Shown: piece after piece, positions 1 through 7,675 of the stretch
Layout of the letters: the number at the start of each line of letters is the position of its first letter
Position numbering within the stretch: position 1 is the stretch's first letter
From: Rickettsia typhi
Lineage (GTDB): Bacteria > Pseudomonadota > Alphaproteobacteria > Rickettsiales > UBA1997
Assembly: GCA_945898025.1 (NCBI GenBank)
Contig: CAMDGT010000008.1
Span: 1-13,700, forward strand
Direction: 5' to 3'
Length of the DNA: 13,700 nucleotides
The notes under the pieces: generated by a model
What the model was told of the DNA's origin: nothing
Database searches by the model: none
The model's input: only the letters and a program-made list of their open reading frames with translations
Position numbers and translations under genes: made by a program

Positions 1-351
1 ATATTCCGCGGTTTCTGCTCCGCTATCATTGCAAATTTTACGAGTAAGTATTTTGTCCATGCATACGGCGCAGGCTTCAACGCCTGAATGAGTATATTTT
101 ATTTCGAGTAAATCGAGTAAAGCTTGCATTCTTCCGTCTTCTCCGAAGGTGCCATGCATAGCATTAAATACAAGATCGGGTTTAATTTCTGTTAATTTTG
201 TAAAAATATTTTTATCGACATCTATTTTGATGCTGTTGTAGCCCATTTTAATTAGGCTGTTGTGAACTCCTTCTCCAGAAGCGATAGACACTTCTCTTTC
301 CTTGTTCCATCCTCCAAATAAAGTTGCTATTTTGTGGCTTTTATTTAACAT
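1..351 (-). CDS. ddl: D-alanine--D-alanine ligase, N-terminal part
   Basis: The ligase joins two D-alanines with ATP to make the dipeptide used in UDP-MurNAc-pentapeptide synthesis in the cytoplasm. Only the first 117 residues are in the window; the gene runs off the left edge. The N-terminal Ddl fold is recognisable from LFGGWNKEREVSIASG (residues 11-26), which matches the family signature GGxSxEREVSxxSG, and from MHGTFGEDG (65-73), matching the LHGxxGEDG motif. The usual serine of the first motif is replaced (GGWNKE), which alone does not argue against function. The ATP-grasp core lies outside the window. The start is the ATG at 349-351; no Shine-Dalgarno site precedes it. A retained ddl implies that at least the peptidoglycan precursor pathway is kept, which varies among intracellular alphaproteobacteria. 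Confidence 0.95.
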   Translation of the reverse strand, partial: MLNKSHKIATLFGGWNKEREVSIASGEGVHNSLIKMGYNSIKIDVDKNIFTKLTEIKPDLVFNAMHGTFGEDGRMQALLDLLEIKYTHSGVEACAVCMDKILTRKICNDSGAETAEY

Positions 352-421
352 TTTTAGTAAAAATTATTTTTATATCTTTTAAATTAATCATTTTTGTTAT
401 TTTAGAATTTTTTAAATGATT

Positions 422-748
422 TTAGGTGTTTGACTTTTTGTCTGGTGCTTCTTCTGAAATTGAGGCTCCTTTAGCAATATCTTCTTTTAGCTTTTTATTG
501 GCATTAAGCTCTTCAATAACATAAGCGCAAAGATCTTCAAAGGGAACGTTGGTATCTTCTGATATTTTTTGTAATTTTGCAAAGGAATCCATGATTTCAG
601 AAGGGATTGAACCCCCCTTTTCGCTTGAAAGCCATTTATTTTGAAAACATAATGGGTGAGAGTCTTTAGCGGGGCTTCCAACATATAACACCACTGGATA
701 AACCCCTCCATTGTTAAATTGACAATTGGCAGTAAATTTTTTAACCAT
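422..748 (-). CDS. Small conserved protein, DUF2610-like
   Basis: A 108-residue soluble protein without signal peptide or membrane segment. I recognise it, from memory only, as resembling the DUF2610 family of small Rickettsiales proteins, whose function is unknown. Visible features are an N-terminal beta-rich half with KFTANCQFNNGGVYPVVLY (4-22) and a GSPAKDSHPL stretch (24-33), then SSEKGGSIPSEIMDSFAKLQ (41-60), which begins a helical half. The C-terminal 25 residues are charged and likely disordered. The helical half (IPSEIMDSFAKLQKIS... FEDLCAYVIEEL) resembles small regulators, but no DNA-binding motif can be claimed. It lies 70 bp upstream of ddl on the same strand, so the two could share a transcript. 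The ATG at 746-748 has no Shine-Dalgarno site. The ORF is convincing; the family name is less certain. Confidence 0.6.
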   Translation of the reverse strand: MVKKFTANCQFNNGGVYPVVLYVGSPAKDSHPLCFQNKWLSSEKGGSIPSEIMDSFAKLQKISEDTNVPFEDLCAYVIEELNANKKLKEDIAKGASISEEAPDKKSNT

Positions 749-912
749 ATTAAAAATTTAAATTATTTGTTGAATGAAGAATTCATAAATGCATTATTAC
801 AAATAATCTAAAAATTCTCAACATTTTTTTTATTTTATTTTTAAATAAAAAATTTAATTAAATATACAGACTTTAAGTTTATTGACTAAATTTCTTAAAC
901 AAGAAAAATCAC

Positions 913-940
913 TTGAAAATAAAGGATTTTAGTTTTTAAT
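913..940 (+). promoter_or_regulatory. Candidate sigma70-type promoter for tRNA-Leu
   Basis: TTGAAA (913-918) and TTTAAT (935-940) are separated by 16 bp and lie about 30 bp before the tRNA. Each matches the consensus hexamer at five of six positions. In such AT-rich DNA chance matches are common, so this is a positional guess. Confidence 0.35.
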
Positions 941-970
941 TAAACTGCAAATTAAAAATTTTAATAAATT

Positions 971-1057
971 GCGGTCGTGGCGGAATTGGTATACGCGCAA
1001 CGTTGAGGTCGTTGTGGGGTAAAACCCGTGGAAGTTCAAATCTTCTCGACCGCACCA
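971..1057 (+). tRNA. tRNA-Leu (anticodon GAG)
   Basis: A class II tRNA can be folded by eye. The acceptor stem GCGGTCG (971-977) pairs with CGACCGC (1047-1053), followed by discriminator A and an encoded CCA (1055-1057). The D arm uses GCG/CGC. The anticodon stem CAACG/CGTTG encloses the loop TTGAGGT, giving anticodon GAG at 1005-1007. A long variable arm (GGG-TAAAA-CCC) and a T arm with loop TTCAAAT follow. It reads CUC and CUU leucine codons. It stands alone, with no other tRNA nearby, upstream of lon. Confidence 0.97.
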
Positions 1058-1130
1058 GATATTTCTAAAATTAAAATATTGTGTCTAGATTTATATTTAT
1101 AATAAAATCGATATCAAGCTATCCGCAAGT

Positions 1131-1159
1131 CTTGAATAACCAAAATAACCAGCATTAAT
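1131..1159 (+). promoter_or_regulatory. Possible heat-shock-type promoter upstream of lon
   Basis: CTTGAA (1131-1136) equals the -35 core of sigma32 promoters, and CATTAAT (1153-1159), 16 bp later, is a loose -10. lon belongs to the sigma32 regulon in other proteobacteria, which makes the match plausible but does not prove it. The implied leader would be over 110 nt. The rest of 1058-1284 is AT-rich and shows no gene. Confidence 0.22.
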
Positions 1160-1284
1160 TTTTATAAATATTAATAAATAATTAATTTAATAATTATTGC
1201 CCTTGTTTTTATTTAAAAAAATCTTAAATATTTAAGCTCTATTTATTCGTGATTAATAATTGAAAAATTCAAATTTAAATTAAA

Positions 1285-3717
1285 ATGAGCCAAAACAAGC
1301 AAAGTAAAAACGATTCTGAATTTTTGCAAACTATAATTTACAATCAGCGATCTTCTTCTTTATTTTCTAAGAGCCCTATTGAAGCAAACTTCCTAGCCTT
1401 ACCTTTGAGAGATTTAGTTATATTTCCCAAAACTACTAATGCGGTTTTAATTGGTCGCCATAATTCAGTTGCAACTATTGAAAAAGCTAAAGAAAGCAAT
1501 TTGCCAATTGTTGTTGTTGCTCAAATTGATGCTGAAAATAACGATTTTAACGATGAATCATTATATCATTATGGAACATTGTGCAATATCGTTGAATCAA
1601 TAAAAACTTCCGATGGCAATGTTAAGGCGATAATTCGTGGTTTAGTAAAGGTGAAAATCGATAAATTCTCTGCTCAGGAAAATCTATTAACATGCAAAGC
1701 TTTAATAATTCAAGATGCTGAAGAGGGAAAATCAAGCCCCAACAGAGCTGGCTTGATTAAAAGTTGCATTGAAAACTTTGTCTATTATGCCGAAATAGAT
1801 AAAAAAATCAACAGAGAGCGAATATCCTTAATTGCAAAAACCGAAAATGGTCATCATTTAGCTTATATTATAGCGACAACAATTAATTTTTCAGTTGTTA
1901 ATAAACAAGAGATTCTTGCAATTTTTGATATTGATAAAAAATTATATAAAATTATTGAACTTTTAAAAACAGAGATAGAAATAGTCAAAACCGAAGATAG
2001 AATAAATCGAAAAATTCAAGAAAAAGTTGCTAAAAATCATCGTGAATTTTATCTCAACGAGCAATTAAAAAACATCAAAAAAGAGCTTGGACAAGAAGAA
2101 AATAACGAAATAGAAGATCTTAAAAAGAAAATTATTAAGGCAAAAATGCCGAAAGAAGTTAAGAATAAAGCTGATTTAGAGCTATTGAAGCTTGAAAAAA
2201 TGAACCCTTTTTCTTCCGAATCTGGAATTGTAAGGAGTTACTTAGAGTGGCTAGTAAGCTTACCTTGGTCTGAGAAATCGAAATTTTCTAATAACATAAA
2301 ACAAGCAAAAGATATGCTCGATCATCATCATTTTGGGCTTGAAAAGGTGAAAGAAAGAATCATTGAGTTTATTGCGGTGCAAATGAAAACCAAAAACTCT
2401 AATGATTCTCGTAGTCCAATCTTATGTTTAGTTGGTGCTCCCGGAGTTGGCAAGACATCTCTTGCAAAATCTGTTGCCGAGGCGCTGGGAAGAAAATACA
2501 TCAAAATATCTCTTGGTGGAGTTAGAGATGAATCTGAAATAAGAGGTCATCGTCGAACCTACATAGGAGCAATGCCGGGTAAGATAATTCAATCAATGAA
2601 GAGGGCTAAAACTATTAATCCCTTAATTTTACTTGATGAAATCGATAAAATGTCGTTTGATTTTCGCGGAGACCCCTCTTCTGCAATGCTAGAAGTGCTT
2701 GACCCTGAGCAGAATAAGAGTTTTTCCGATCATTATCTAGAAGTTGAATATGATTTATCAAGGGTTATGTTTGTTGCAACAGCTAATAATATTAGCAACA
2801 TTCCAGCACCACTAAAAGATAGAATGGAAATAATTAATCTTTCTGGCTACACTGAAAATGAAAAGCTTCATATTGCAAAGAATCATTTAATTAAACAGCA
2901 AATCAAAGAAAACGGATTAAAAGAATCTGAATTTAAAATTAACGACGAAGCCTTGCTAGAACTGATTCGTAAATATACTTTTGAGGCGGGGGTTAGAAAT
3001 TTAAACCGAGAGCTTGCTAATCTGGCAAGAAAAGCGGTTAAAGAAATCATCTGTAATGAAGATAAAGCAATTAAGATAAATAAAAAGAATCTTGCTGAAT
3101 ATGCAGGCTCTGCTAAATATTCATTTGGAGTCGCAAAAATTGAAGATGTTGTTGGTGTTAGTACTGGACTCGCATACACTAGCTACGGTGGAGATCTACT
3201 CGATATAGAGGCTCTTAAATTTGAAGGAAGCGGCAAAATACAAATTACTGGCAAATTGGGAGATGTTATGAAAGAATCTGCGCAGGCAGCATTGAGTTAT
3301 GCTCGTTCAATTGGAGGTGAGTTAAAAATTGATGCAAAAAAATTTAAAGCATTTGATTTTCATATCCATGTTCCAGAAGGAGCTACTCCTAAAGATGGTC
3401 CTTCGGCAGGTGTTGCACTTTGTGTTTCTTTGGTTTCCGCAATGACCAATATTAAAGTTCGTAAAGATATTGCAATGACAGGAGAAATAACTCTTAGCGG
3501 TAAAATACTGCCAATTGGCGGCTTGAAAGAAAAATTACTAGCTGCTTTAAGGGGTGGCATAAAAACAGTTTTAATTCCCGATGAAAATAAAAAAGATTTA
3601 AAAGAAATGCCTAAAGAAGTGTTGGATAAATTAAGAATTATGCCGATTAGCCATATAAGGCAAGCTCTTGACGAGTGTTTGGTTTCTAATAATCTTGGAA
3701 ATAATAAAAATACTTGA
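1285..3717 (+). CDS. lon: ATP-dependent protease Lon (LonA)
   Basis: A cytoplasmic AAA+ serine protease that unfolds and degrades misfolded proteins and specific short-lived regulators, including antitoxins in other bacteria. All domains are present: the N-terminal substrate-binding domain from about residue 38 (LALPLRDLVIFPK), a coiled-coil region around 230-330, the AAA+ module with Walker A GAPGVGKT (384-391) and Walker B LLDEID (D451, E452), and the C-terminal protease domain with the Ser-Lys dyad. Ser707 lies in KDGPSAG and Lys750 in GGLKEK; the spacing of 43 equals that of Ser679/Lys722 in E. coli Lon. At 810 residues it is about 25 longer than E. coli Lon, mostly from a polar N-terminal extension before residue 37. 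The ATG start lacks a Shine-Dalgarno site. The next gene begins 38 bp after the stop with no clear terminator between, so read-through into the zeta-like cassette is likely. Confidence 0.99.
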   Translation: MSQNKQSKNDSEFLQTIIYNQRSSSLFSKSPIEANFLALPLRDLVIFPKTTNAVLIGRHNSVATIEKAKESNLPIVVVAQIDAENNDFNDESLYHYGTLCNIVESIKTSDGNVKAIIRGLVKVKIDKFSAQENLLTCKALIIQDAEEGKSSPNRAGLIKSCIENFVYYAEIDKKINRERISLIAKTENGHHLAYIIATTINFSVVNKQEILAIFDIDKKLYKIIELLKTEIEIVKTEDRINRKIQEKVAKNHREFYLNEQLKNIKKELGQEENNEIEDLKKKIIKAKMPKEVKNKADLELLKLEKMNPFSSESGIVRSYLEWLVSLPWSEKSKFSNNIKQAKDMLDHHHFGLEKVKERIIEFIAVQMKTKNSNDSRSPILCLVGAPGVGKTSLAKSVAEALGRKYIKISLGGVRDESEIRGHRRTYIGAMPGKIIQSMKRAKTINPLILLDEIDKMSFDFRGDPSSAMLEVLDPEQNKSFSDHYLEVEYDLSRVMFVATANNISNIPAPLKDRMEIINLSGYTENEKLHIAKNHLIKQQIKENGLKESEFKINDEALLELIRKYTFEAGVRNLNRELANLARKAVKEIICNEDKAIKINKKNLAEYAGSAKYSFGVAKIEDVVGVSTGLAYTSYGGDLLDIEALKFEGSGKIQITGKLGDVMKESAQAALSYARSIGGELKIDAKKFKAFDFHIHVPEGATPKDGPSAGVALCVSLVSAMTNIKVRKDIAMTGEITLSGKILPIGGLKEKLLAALRGGIKTVLIPDENKKDLKEMPKEVLDKLRIMPISHIRQALDECLVSNNLGNNKNT

Positions 3718-3755
3718 TGCTTTACTTTTATTCTTAATAATGCTTTAATTTTACT

Positions 3756-4316
3756 ATGAAGCAAATTCATGTTATTGCTGGACCAAACGGAGCAGGAAAA
3801 AGCTCTTTTGCTAGAGTTAGTTTATTGCCACAATTTCTTAGAAGTAATGAGTTTGTTAACGCCGATGAAATAGCTAAAATAATTGCTTCAGAATATCCTT
3901 TAACTTTTTCTGCAAAAGCAGGTCGTTTAATGCTTAAAAGAATGAAGTATTTAGTTGAAGAGGGTTTAGATTTTGCTTTTGAAACAACCTTATCAGCAAG
4001 AAGCTATTTAAAATTTATTGAATATGCTAAATCTAGGCAATATAAAATTAATTTAATATTTCTAGCTCTCGATAATATTGAGTTAGCTAAAAATCGAGTT
4101 GCAACTAGAGTTAGCAAGGGTGGGCACAATGTAGAAGATGTAATAATTTTTCGAAGATTCAAAAGAGGAATTATTAACTTGAAAGATTATTTAAAAATTG
4201 TAGATACTGCATTAATATATGAAGCTAGCGGTCTAGAATTGATTGAAATCGCTAAAAAAATTGATAATGAAATATTAATAATTAATCAAAAATTATGGGA
4301 GCAAATAAATGTTTAG
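3756..4316 (+). CDS. Zeta-toxin-like P-loop kinase/ATPase (COG4185-like)
   Basis: A 186-residue soluble P-loop protein resembling the 'predicted ABC-type ATPase' group related to zeta toxins. Visible motifs, in the order seen in that group, are Walker A GPNGAGKSS (9-17), FVNADEIA (33-40) with the acidic D37, KAGRLMLKRM (residues 54-63), FAFETTLS (73-80) with E76, and the arginine-containing RVSKGGHNVEDV stretch near residues 118-129. True zeta toxins phosphorylate UDP-GlcNAc; members of this related group mostly have no proven substrate, so toxicity is inference. It lacks the C-terminal extension of large zeta toxins. It starts 38 bp after lon and its last 8 bp overlap the next gene, which argues for a two-gene unit. 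The start codon ATG has no Shine-Dalgarno site, unlike its partner. Alternatives are a nucleotide or small-molecule kinase unrelated to toxin-antitoxin function. Confidence 0.85.
   Translation: MKQIHVIAGPNGAGKSSFARVSLLPQFLRSNEFVNADEIAKIIASEYPLTFSAKAGRLMLKRMKYLVEEGLDFAFETTLSARSYLKFIEYAKSRQYKINLIFLALDNIELAKNRVATRVSKGGHNVEDVIIFRRFKRGIINLKDYLKIVDTALIYEASGLELIEIAKKIDNEILIINQKLWEQINV
4297..4301 (+). promoter_or_regulatory. Strong ribosome binding site inside the zeta-like gene
   Basis: GGGAG lies 7 nt before the ATG at 4309 and is embedded in the last codons of the zeta-like gene. Nearly all other genes in this window lack a Shine-Dalgarno site, so independent, efficient initiation of the partner gene is suggested. 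Confidence 0.6.
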
Positions 4317-4689
4317 TGAAGATTTGATAAGAAAAGCAGAAGCTGGAATGAAAGAAAGCAACAAGATATTAATTCAAGAACTAGTTGCTGATCTAGAACA
4401 AAAAGGCATCTTTCCTGCAATTACAATTAATGGTAAAGTTAGTAGTCTAAAAATTTTTGACGCAGAATTAAAAAAATTTGAAAAAATTCTTGATGATAAT
4501 GGTTTTGGTAAAAAAGATTTTTGCTTAATGATAGATTCAAATGTTGATGATTCATTACCAAGAAAAGATATTAAAAAACATGTATTTATCGTTGATAAGA
4601 AAACTGGTAGAATTAAAAAATACTCTCTTAAAACCTGGGATTCCTCTATTTTAAGAGATATAAATAAAAAAAAGTTTTTTTACGATTAA
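4309..4689 (+). CDS. Unrecognised 126-residue partner of the zeta-like protein
   Basis: I do not recognise this protein. It is 126 residues long, soluble, rich in lysine and aspartate, with no signal peptide or membrane segment. The first 33 residues look helical (FSEDLIRKAEAGMKESNKIL...), followed by TINGKVSS (39-46), a charged helical stretch (FDAELKKFEKILDDNGF) and a C-terminal beta-like half containing KHVFIVDKKTGRIKKYSLK. It overlaps the zeta-like gene by 8 bp (ATG inside the last codons of that gene) and is preceded by GGGAG at good distance, so the two are certainly translated from one message. By position it is a candidate antitoxin or regulatory partner, but classic systems usually place the antitoxin first, so the role is inference. 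Its stop codon lies inside the first unit of a 15-bp tandem repeat, so the last residues could have been altered when the repeat arose. Confidence 0.8.
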   Translation: MFSEDLIRKAEAGMKESNKILIQELVADLEQKGIFPAITINGKVSSLKIFDAELKKFEKILDDNGFGKKDFCLMIDSNVDDSLPRKDIKKHVFIVDKKTGRIKKYSLKTWDSSILRDINKKKFFYD

Positions 4690-4729
4690 ATATTCGCTCA
4701 TTAAATATTCGCTCATTAAATATTCGCTC
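4685..4729 (+). repeat. Three exact 15-bp tandem repeats
   Basis: The unit ATTAAATATTCGCTC occurs three times without mismatch (4685-4699, 4700-4714, 4715-4729). The first unit carries the TAA stop (4687-4689) of the preceding gene. The array runs directly into an AT palindrome. Confidence 0.97.
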
Positions 4730-4749
4730 AATAATAATATTATTATTGA
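4728..4749. repeat. Perfect 22-bp AT-rich palindrome
   Basis: The 22 bp centred between 4738 and 4739 are a perfect inverted repeat without spacer (TCAATAATAAT and its complement). It sits between the zeta-like cassette and yidC. It could act as a protein-binding palindrome or weak transcript-end structure; with only two GC pairs and no loop or T-run, it is not a convincing intrinsic terminator. Confidence 0.75.
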
Positions 4750-4760
4750 ATTTTTAAATA

Positions 4761-4790
4761 TTGCATTTCTCAATAATTGAATTGTAATAT
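4761..4790 (+). promoter_or_regulatory. Candidate promoter for the yidC cluster
   Basis: TTGCAT (4761-4766) and TAATAT (4785-4790) are spaced by 18 bp, with TG at 4783-4784 directly before the -10 hexamer, and lie about 50 bp before yidC. GGAG at 4819-4822 is 18 nt from the start codon, too far for normal use, and can pair with CTCC at 4809-4812 in a small hairpin. Tentative. Confidence 0.35.
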
Positions 4791-4840
4791 TAGCAACAAT
4801 TAATTTCCCTCCTTATTTGGAGTTTTATTTATAAATAAAT

Positions 4841-6622
4841 ATGAAAAACGAACATAATATTATTGCTGCCACCATCTTGTCTGCAATTGTTTTATTGAGC
4901 TGGTCTTGGTTTTATGAAAAGCCAAAAGCAGAGAGAATAGCCAAACAAAAAACTTTTATGCAATCTCAAAATTCTCAAGCTAATGGCGATTCCGCCTTAT
5001 CTTCAGTTTCTAGTGATAAAAACCTAAAAAATATTGATTCTGCAATCAGTAACCTGGCTTCTTCTGCAAACATTCAGAGCAATACATTAATTCAAGATAG
5101 AAAAGAACAAATTGCAAAAACTGCTCAAGATAGAGTATTGATTGATAATGGCACGGTTAAAGGTTCTATTTATCTTAAAGGAGCAAGATTCGATGATTTA
5201 ACATTGTCTCATCATTTCACTGATTTAACTAAAAAAGATCCCGTAGTTTTATTTGCTCCAAATAACAGTAGAGAGCGATATTTTGCTGATTTTGGCTGGG
5301 TAGCAAATCAGCATGAGGGTCAAAATATCGACATGCCAAACTCTGAAACATTGTGGGTTGCTAATCGTAAAAAGCTTGAAATTAATAGCCCCGTAACATT
5401 AAGTTGGAAAAATCGTCAAAATATTGAGTTTATTATTAAAGTTGAAATTGATAAAGATTATCTAATCTCCTTAACGCAACAAATTAATAATAATTCAGAT
5501 AAGGCGATTAGAGTGGCTAGTTATGGAAGAATAAACCGTGCCCTAGGAAAAGTTGATAAATCGAATTATATTCTTCATGAAGGTCCAATTGTTGAATTAG
5601 ATGGCAGAATAACCGAAACTTCCTACGAAAAGCTTGTTAAAATCAAAAAACAACCATTTCAAAATTCTGTAGAAAAAGAAAAATCAAATATTTGGCTAGG
5701 ATTTAGTGATAAATATTGGCTTAGCGCCATTGTTCCAGCGGGCAAGACTTCTTATCAAATTGATTTTAAGCAACAAGATTTAAATAATTTGAAAAATTTT
5801 GTGGTGCAATTTCTATCCGATGAATTTATTGTCGATGCTAAAAGTAGCAATATTTTTCAACAGCATTTATTTGCTGGGGCAAAGAATGTGAAGCTCCTTG
5901 ATTATTATGCGAAAAAACTCTCTTTGAAGCTATTTGACCGTGCGATTGATTTTGGTTGGTTCTATTTTTTAACGAAGCCTTTCTTTTTTGTTGTTGACTT
6001 TTTATATGAAATTTTGAAAAACTTTGGATTGGCAATTCTTGTAATGACTATTCTGGTTAAATTGGCTTTATTTCCAATGGCGAATAAATCATTTGCGGCA
6101 ATTGCAAAAATGAAGAAATTGCAGCCGAAAATTGGAAAGTTGCGAGAACAATATGGTAGCGATAAAATTCAATTAAATAAAGAATTGATGGAGCTTTATA
6201 AAAGAGAAAAAGTCAACCCTGCTGCAGGATGTTTGCCAATAATAATCCAGATTCCAGTATTCTTTGCTCTTTATAAGGTATTATTCGTTACTATTGATAT
6301 GAGACATGCTCCATTTTATGGCTGGATAAAAGATCTCTCTGTATCTGACCCTACTTCAATTTTTAATTTATTTGGCTTGTTGCCATTTCCTTCTTTTATC
6401 AATATTGGTATATGGCCAATTTTGATGGGAGTAACGATGATTATACAGCAAAAGCTTAACCCCACAACTACCGACCCAATTCAGGCAAAAATATTCAAAT
6501 TAATGCCTTATGTCTTAACTGTAGTATTGGCTAATTTTCCTGCGGGGCTAGTTATATATTGGACTTGGAGCAATATATTGTCAATTCTACAGCAATGGTT
6601 AATTGTTAAAAAGCATCGTTAA
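4841..6622 (+). CDS. yidC: Membrane protein insertase YidC
   Basis: YidC inserts and folds inner-membrane proteins, alone or with SecYEG. The 593 residues show the Gram-negative layout: an N-terminal membrane anchor at about 7-24 (NIIAATILSAIVLLSWSWFY), a low-complexity polar linker (about 35-90), a large periplasmic beta domain to about 355, then the conserved insertase domain (about 370-590) with five hydrophobic segments. The domain contains NPAAGCLPIIIQIPVFFALY and AGLVIYWTWSNILSILQQW. The positive groove residue is Lys407 in MTILVKLALFP, where E. coli has an arginine; lysine here is, to my knowledge, usual in alphaproteobacteria. The C-terminus ends in a short basic tail (IVKKHR). It is the first gene of a run with ccmC 11 bp downstream, which suggests co-transcription of membrane and electron-transport functions. 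Confidence 0.99.
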   Translation: MKNEHNIIAATILSAIVLLSWSWFYEKPKAERIAKQKTFMQSQNSQANGDSALSSVSSDKNLKNIDSAISNLASSANIQSNTLIQDRKEQIAKTAQDRVLIDNGTVKGSIYLKGARFDDLTLSHHFTDLTKKDPVVLFAPNNSRERYFADFGWVANQHEGQNIDMPNSETLWVANRKKLEINSPVTLSWKNRQNIEFIIKVEIDKDYLISLTQQINNNSDKAIRVASYGRINRALGKVDKSNYILHEGPIVELDGRITETSYEKLVKIKKQPFQNSVEKEKSNIWLGFSDKYWLSAIVPAGKTSYQIDFKQQDLNNLKNFVVQFLSDEFIVDAKSSNIFQQHLFAGAKNVKLLDYYAKKLSLKLFDRAIDFGWFYFLTKPFFFVVDFLYEILKNFGLAILVMTILVKLALFPMANKSFAAIAKMKKLQPKIGKLREQYGSDKIQLNKELMELYKREKVNPAAGCLPIIIQIPVFFALYKVLFVTIDMRHAPFYGWIKDLSVSDPTSIFNLFGLLPFPSFINIGIWPILMGVTMIIQQKLNPTTTDPIQAKIFKLMPYVLTVVLANFPAGLVIYWTWSNILSILQQWLIVKKHR

Positions 6623-6633
6623 TATTTTTAGCA

Positions 6634-7341
6634 ATGATAAATTTTGTTAATTTAAAAAATTTTAATCAGTTAAGTCGCCTTTTACTTCTTGCTTTTTCGC
6701 CAATTTTAATATTGTTAATTTATTTGACTGGAGTTGCAATTATCAATTCTCCAGTTGATTATCAGCAAGGAAATGCGGTAAAAATCATGTATATTCATGT
6801 TCCTTCTGCTTGGATGTCGATGTTAATTTACAGCTTCTTAGCGATTTTTAATTTATCTGCTTTTATTTTTCGCAATCCATTTTTTTATATAATATCAAGA
6901 TCAATTGCAATAATTGGTGCAAGCTTTACCGCAATCACTCTAATTACAGGTTCGATATGGGGTAAGCCAATTTGGGGAACCTACTGGGCTTGGGATGCTC
7001 GCCTTACTTCGATGTTAATTTTATTTTTTTTATATCTTAGCTATATAATTTTAACTAATTCTTTTTCTGACCGCGATAAAGCCGATAAAATATCTGCAAT
7101 TATTGCTATTGTTGGCTTTGTCAATATTCCATTTATAAAATTTTCAGTTGAATATTGGAGCTCTCTTCATCAGCCAGCTAGTATAATTAGGAGCAAAGGA
7201 ATTGCGATACATTCTTCAATGTTGAAGCCTTTATTACTAAGCTTTGCAACTTTTTTAATATTATCTGTTTTACTTTCTTTAATTAGAATAAAAACTCTAA
7301 TTAATATCAATAAAATCCATCGTAAACTTAAAATAAACTAG
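6634..7341 (+). CDS. ccmC: Heme exporter protein CcmC
   Basis: CcmC is the inner-membrane protein that attaches heme to the chaperone CcmE in the system I cytochrome c maturation pathway. The 235 residues contain six hydrophobic segments, as expected. The tryptophan-rich WWD-type motif [18 protein letters not shown] lies at 109-126. The two axial heme histidines are likely His55 in MYIHVPSAW and His179 in SSLHQPAS. The protein has a short basic C-terminal tail. It follows yidC by 11 bp and precedes fdxA by 2 bp. The other ccm genes are not in this window; scattered ccm genes are known in Rickettsiales. The ATG has no Shine-Dalgarno site, so translation probably depends on the upstream gene or on an unstructured AT-rich leader. 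Confidence 0.97.
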   Translation: MINFVNLKNFNQLSRLLLLAFSPILILLIYLTGVAIINSPVDYQQGNAVKIMYIHVPSAWMSMLIYSFLAIFNLSAFIFRNPFFYIISRSIAIIGASFTAITLITGSIWGKPIWGTYWAWDARLTSMLILFFLYLSYIILTNSFSDRDKADKISAIIAIVGFVNIPFIKFSVEYWSSLHQPASIIRSKGIAIHSSMLKPLLLSFATFLILSVLLSLIRIKTLININKIHRKLKIN

Positions 7342-7343
7342 TT

Positions 7344-7664
7344 ATGACTTATGTTGTTACTGATAATTGTGTGATGTGCAAATACACAGATTGTGTTACA
7401 GTTTGCCCCGTTGATTGTTTTTATGAAGGCGAAAATATGTTGGTTATTGATCCTGAGGGCTGTATTGATTGTGGAGTTTGTGTTCCAGAATGTCCGGCAG
7501 AGGCTATATCTCCTGAATCCGCTAATTTGATTGAATGGATAGAGATTAACCGTAAATATGCTAAAGAATGGCCGGTGATTACAAAAAGAAAAGATCCAAT
7601 GCCACAAGCAAAAGATTTTGATGGCTTAAAAGATAAATTTAAGAAATTTTTTAATAACAAATAG
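7344..7664 (+). CDS. fdxA: Ferredoxin FdxA, [3Fe-4S][4Fe-4S] type
   Basis: A 106-residue soluble electron carrier that closely resembles Azotobacter ferredoxin I. Nine cysteines (9, 12, 17, 21, 25, 40, 43, 46, 50) fall at the same spacing as in that protein, where they hold one 3Fe and one 4Fe cluster and one is free. [20 protein letters not shown] (6-25) and [12 protein letters not shown] (40-51) carry these. The C-terminal extension ([14 protein letters not shown] near 84-97) is also typical of the family and distinguishes it from short bacterial 2[4Fe-4S] ferredoxins. The physiological partner cannot be told from the context. It starts 2 bp after ccmC and 11 bp before yebC, inside the presumed transcription unit. 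Confidence 0.97.
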   Translation: MTYVVTDNCVMCKYTDCVTVCPVDCFYEGENMLVIDPEGCIDCGVCVPECPAEAISPESANLIEWIEINRKYAKEWPVITKRKDPMPQAKDFDGLKDKFKKFFNNK

Positions 7665-7675
7665 TTAATTAATAT

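Noticed and set aside
2883..3770. Minus-strand reading frames within lon, including a 136-codon one
   Set aside because: They are opposite the well-conserved Lon AAA+ and protease domains and have compositions expected of shadow frames.
4685..4729. Could the 15-bp repeats be a CRISPR array?
   Set aside because: The copies are directly adjacent with no spacers, only 15 bp long, and no cas gene is nearby.
4728..4749. Intrinsic terminator for the zeta-like cassette
   Set aside because: The palindrome has no loop, only two GC pairs and no following T-run, so a stable RNA hairpin is unlikely.
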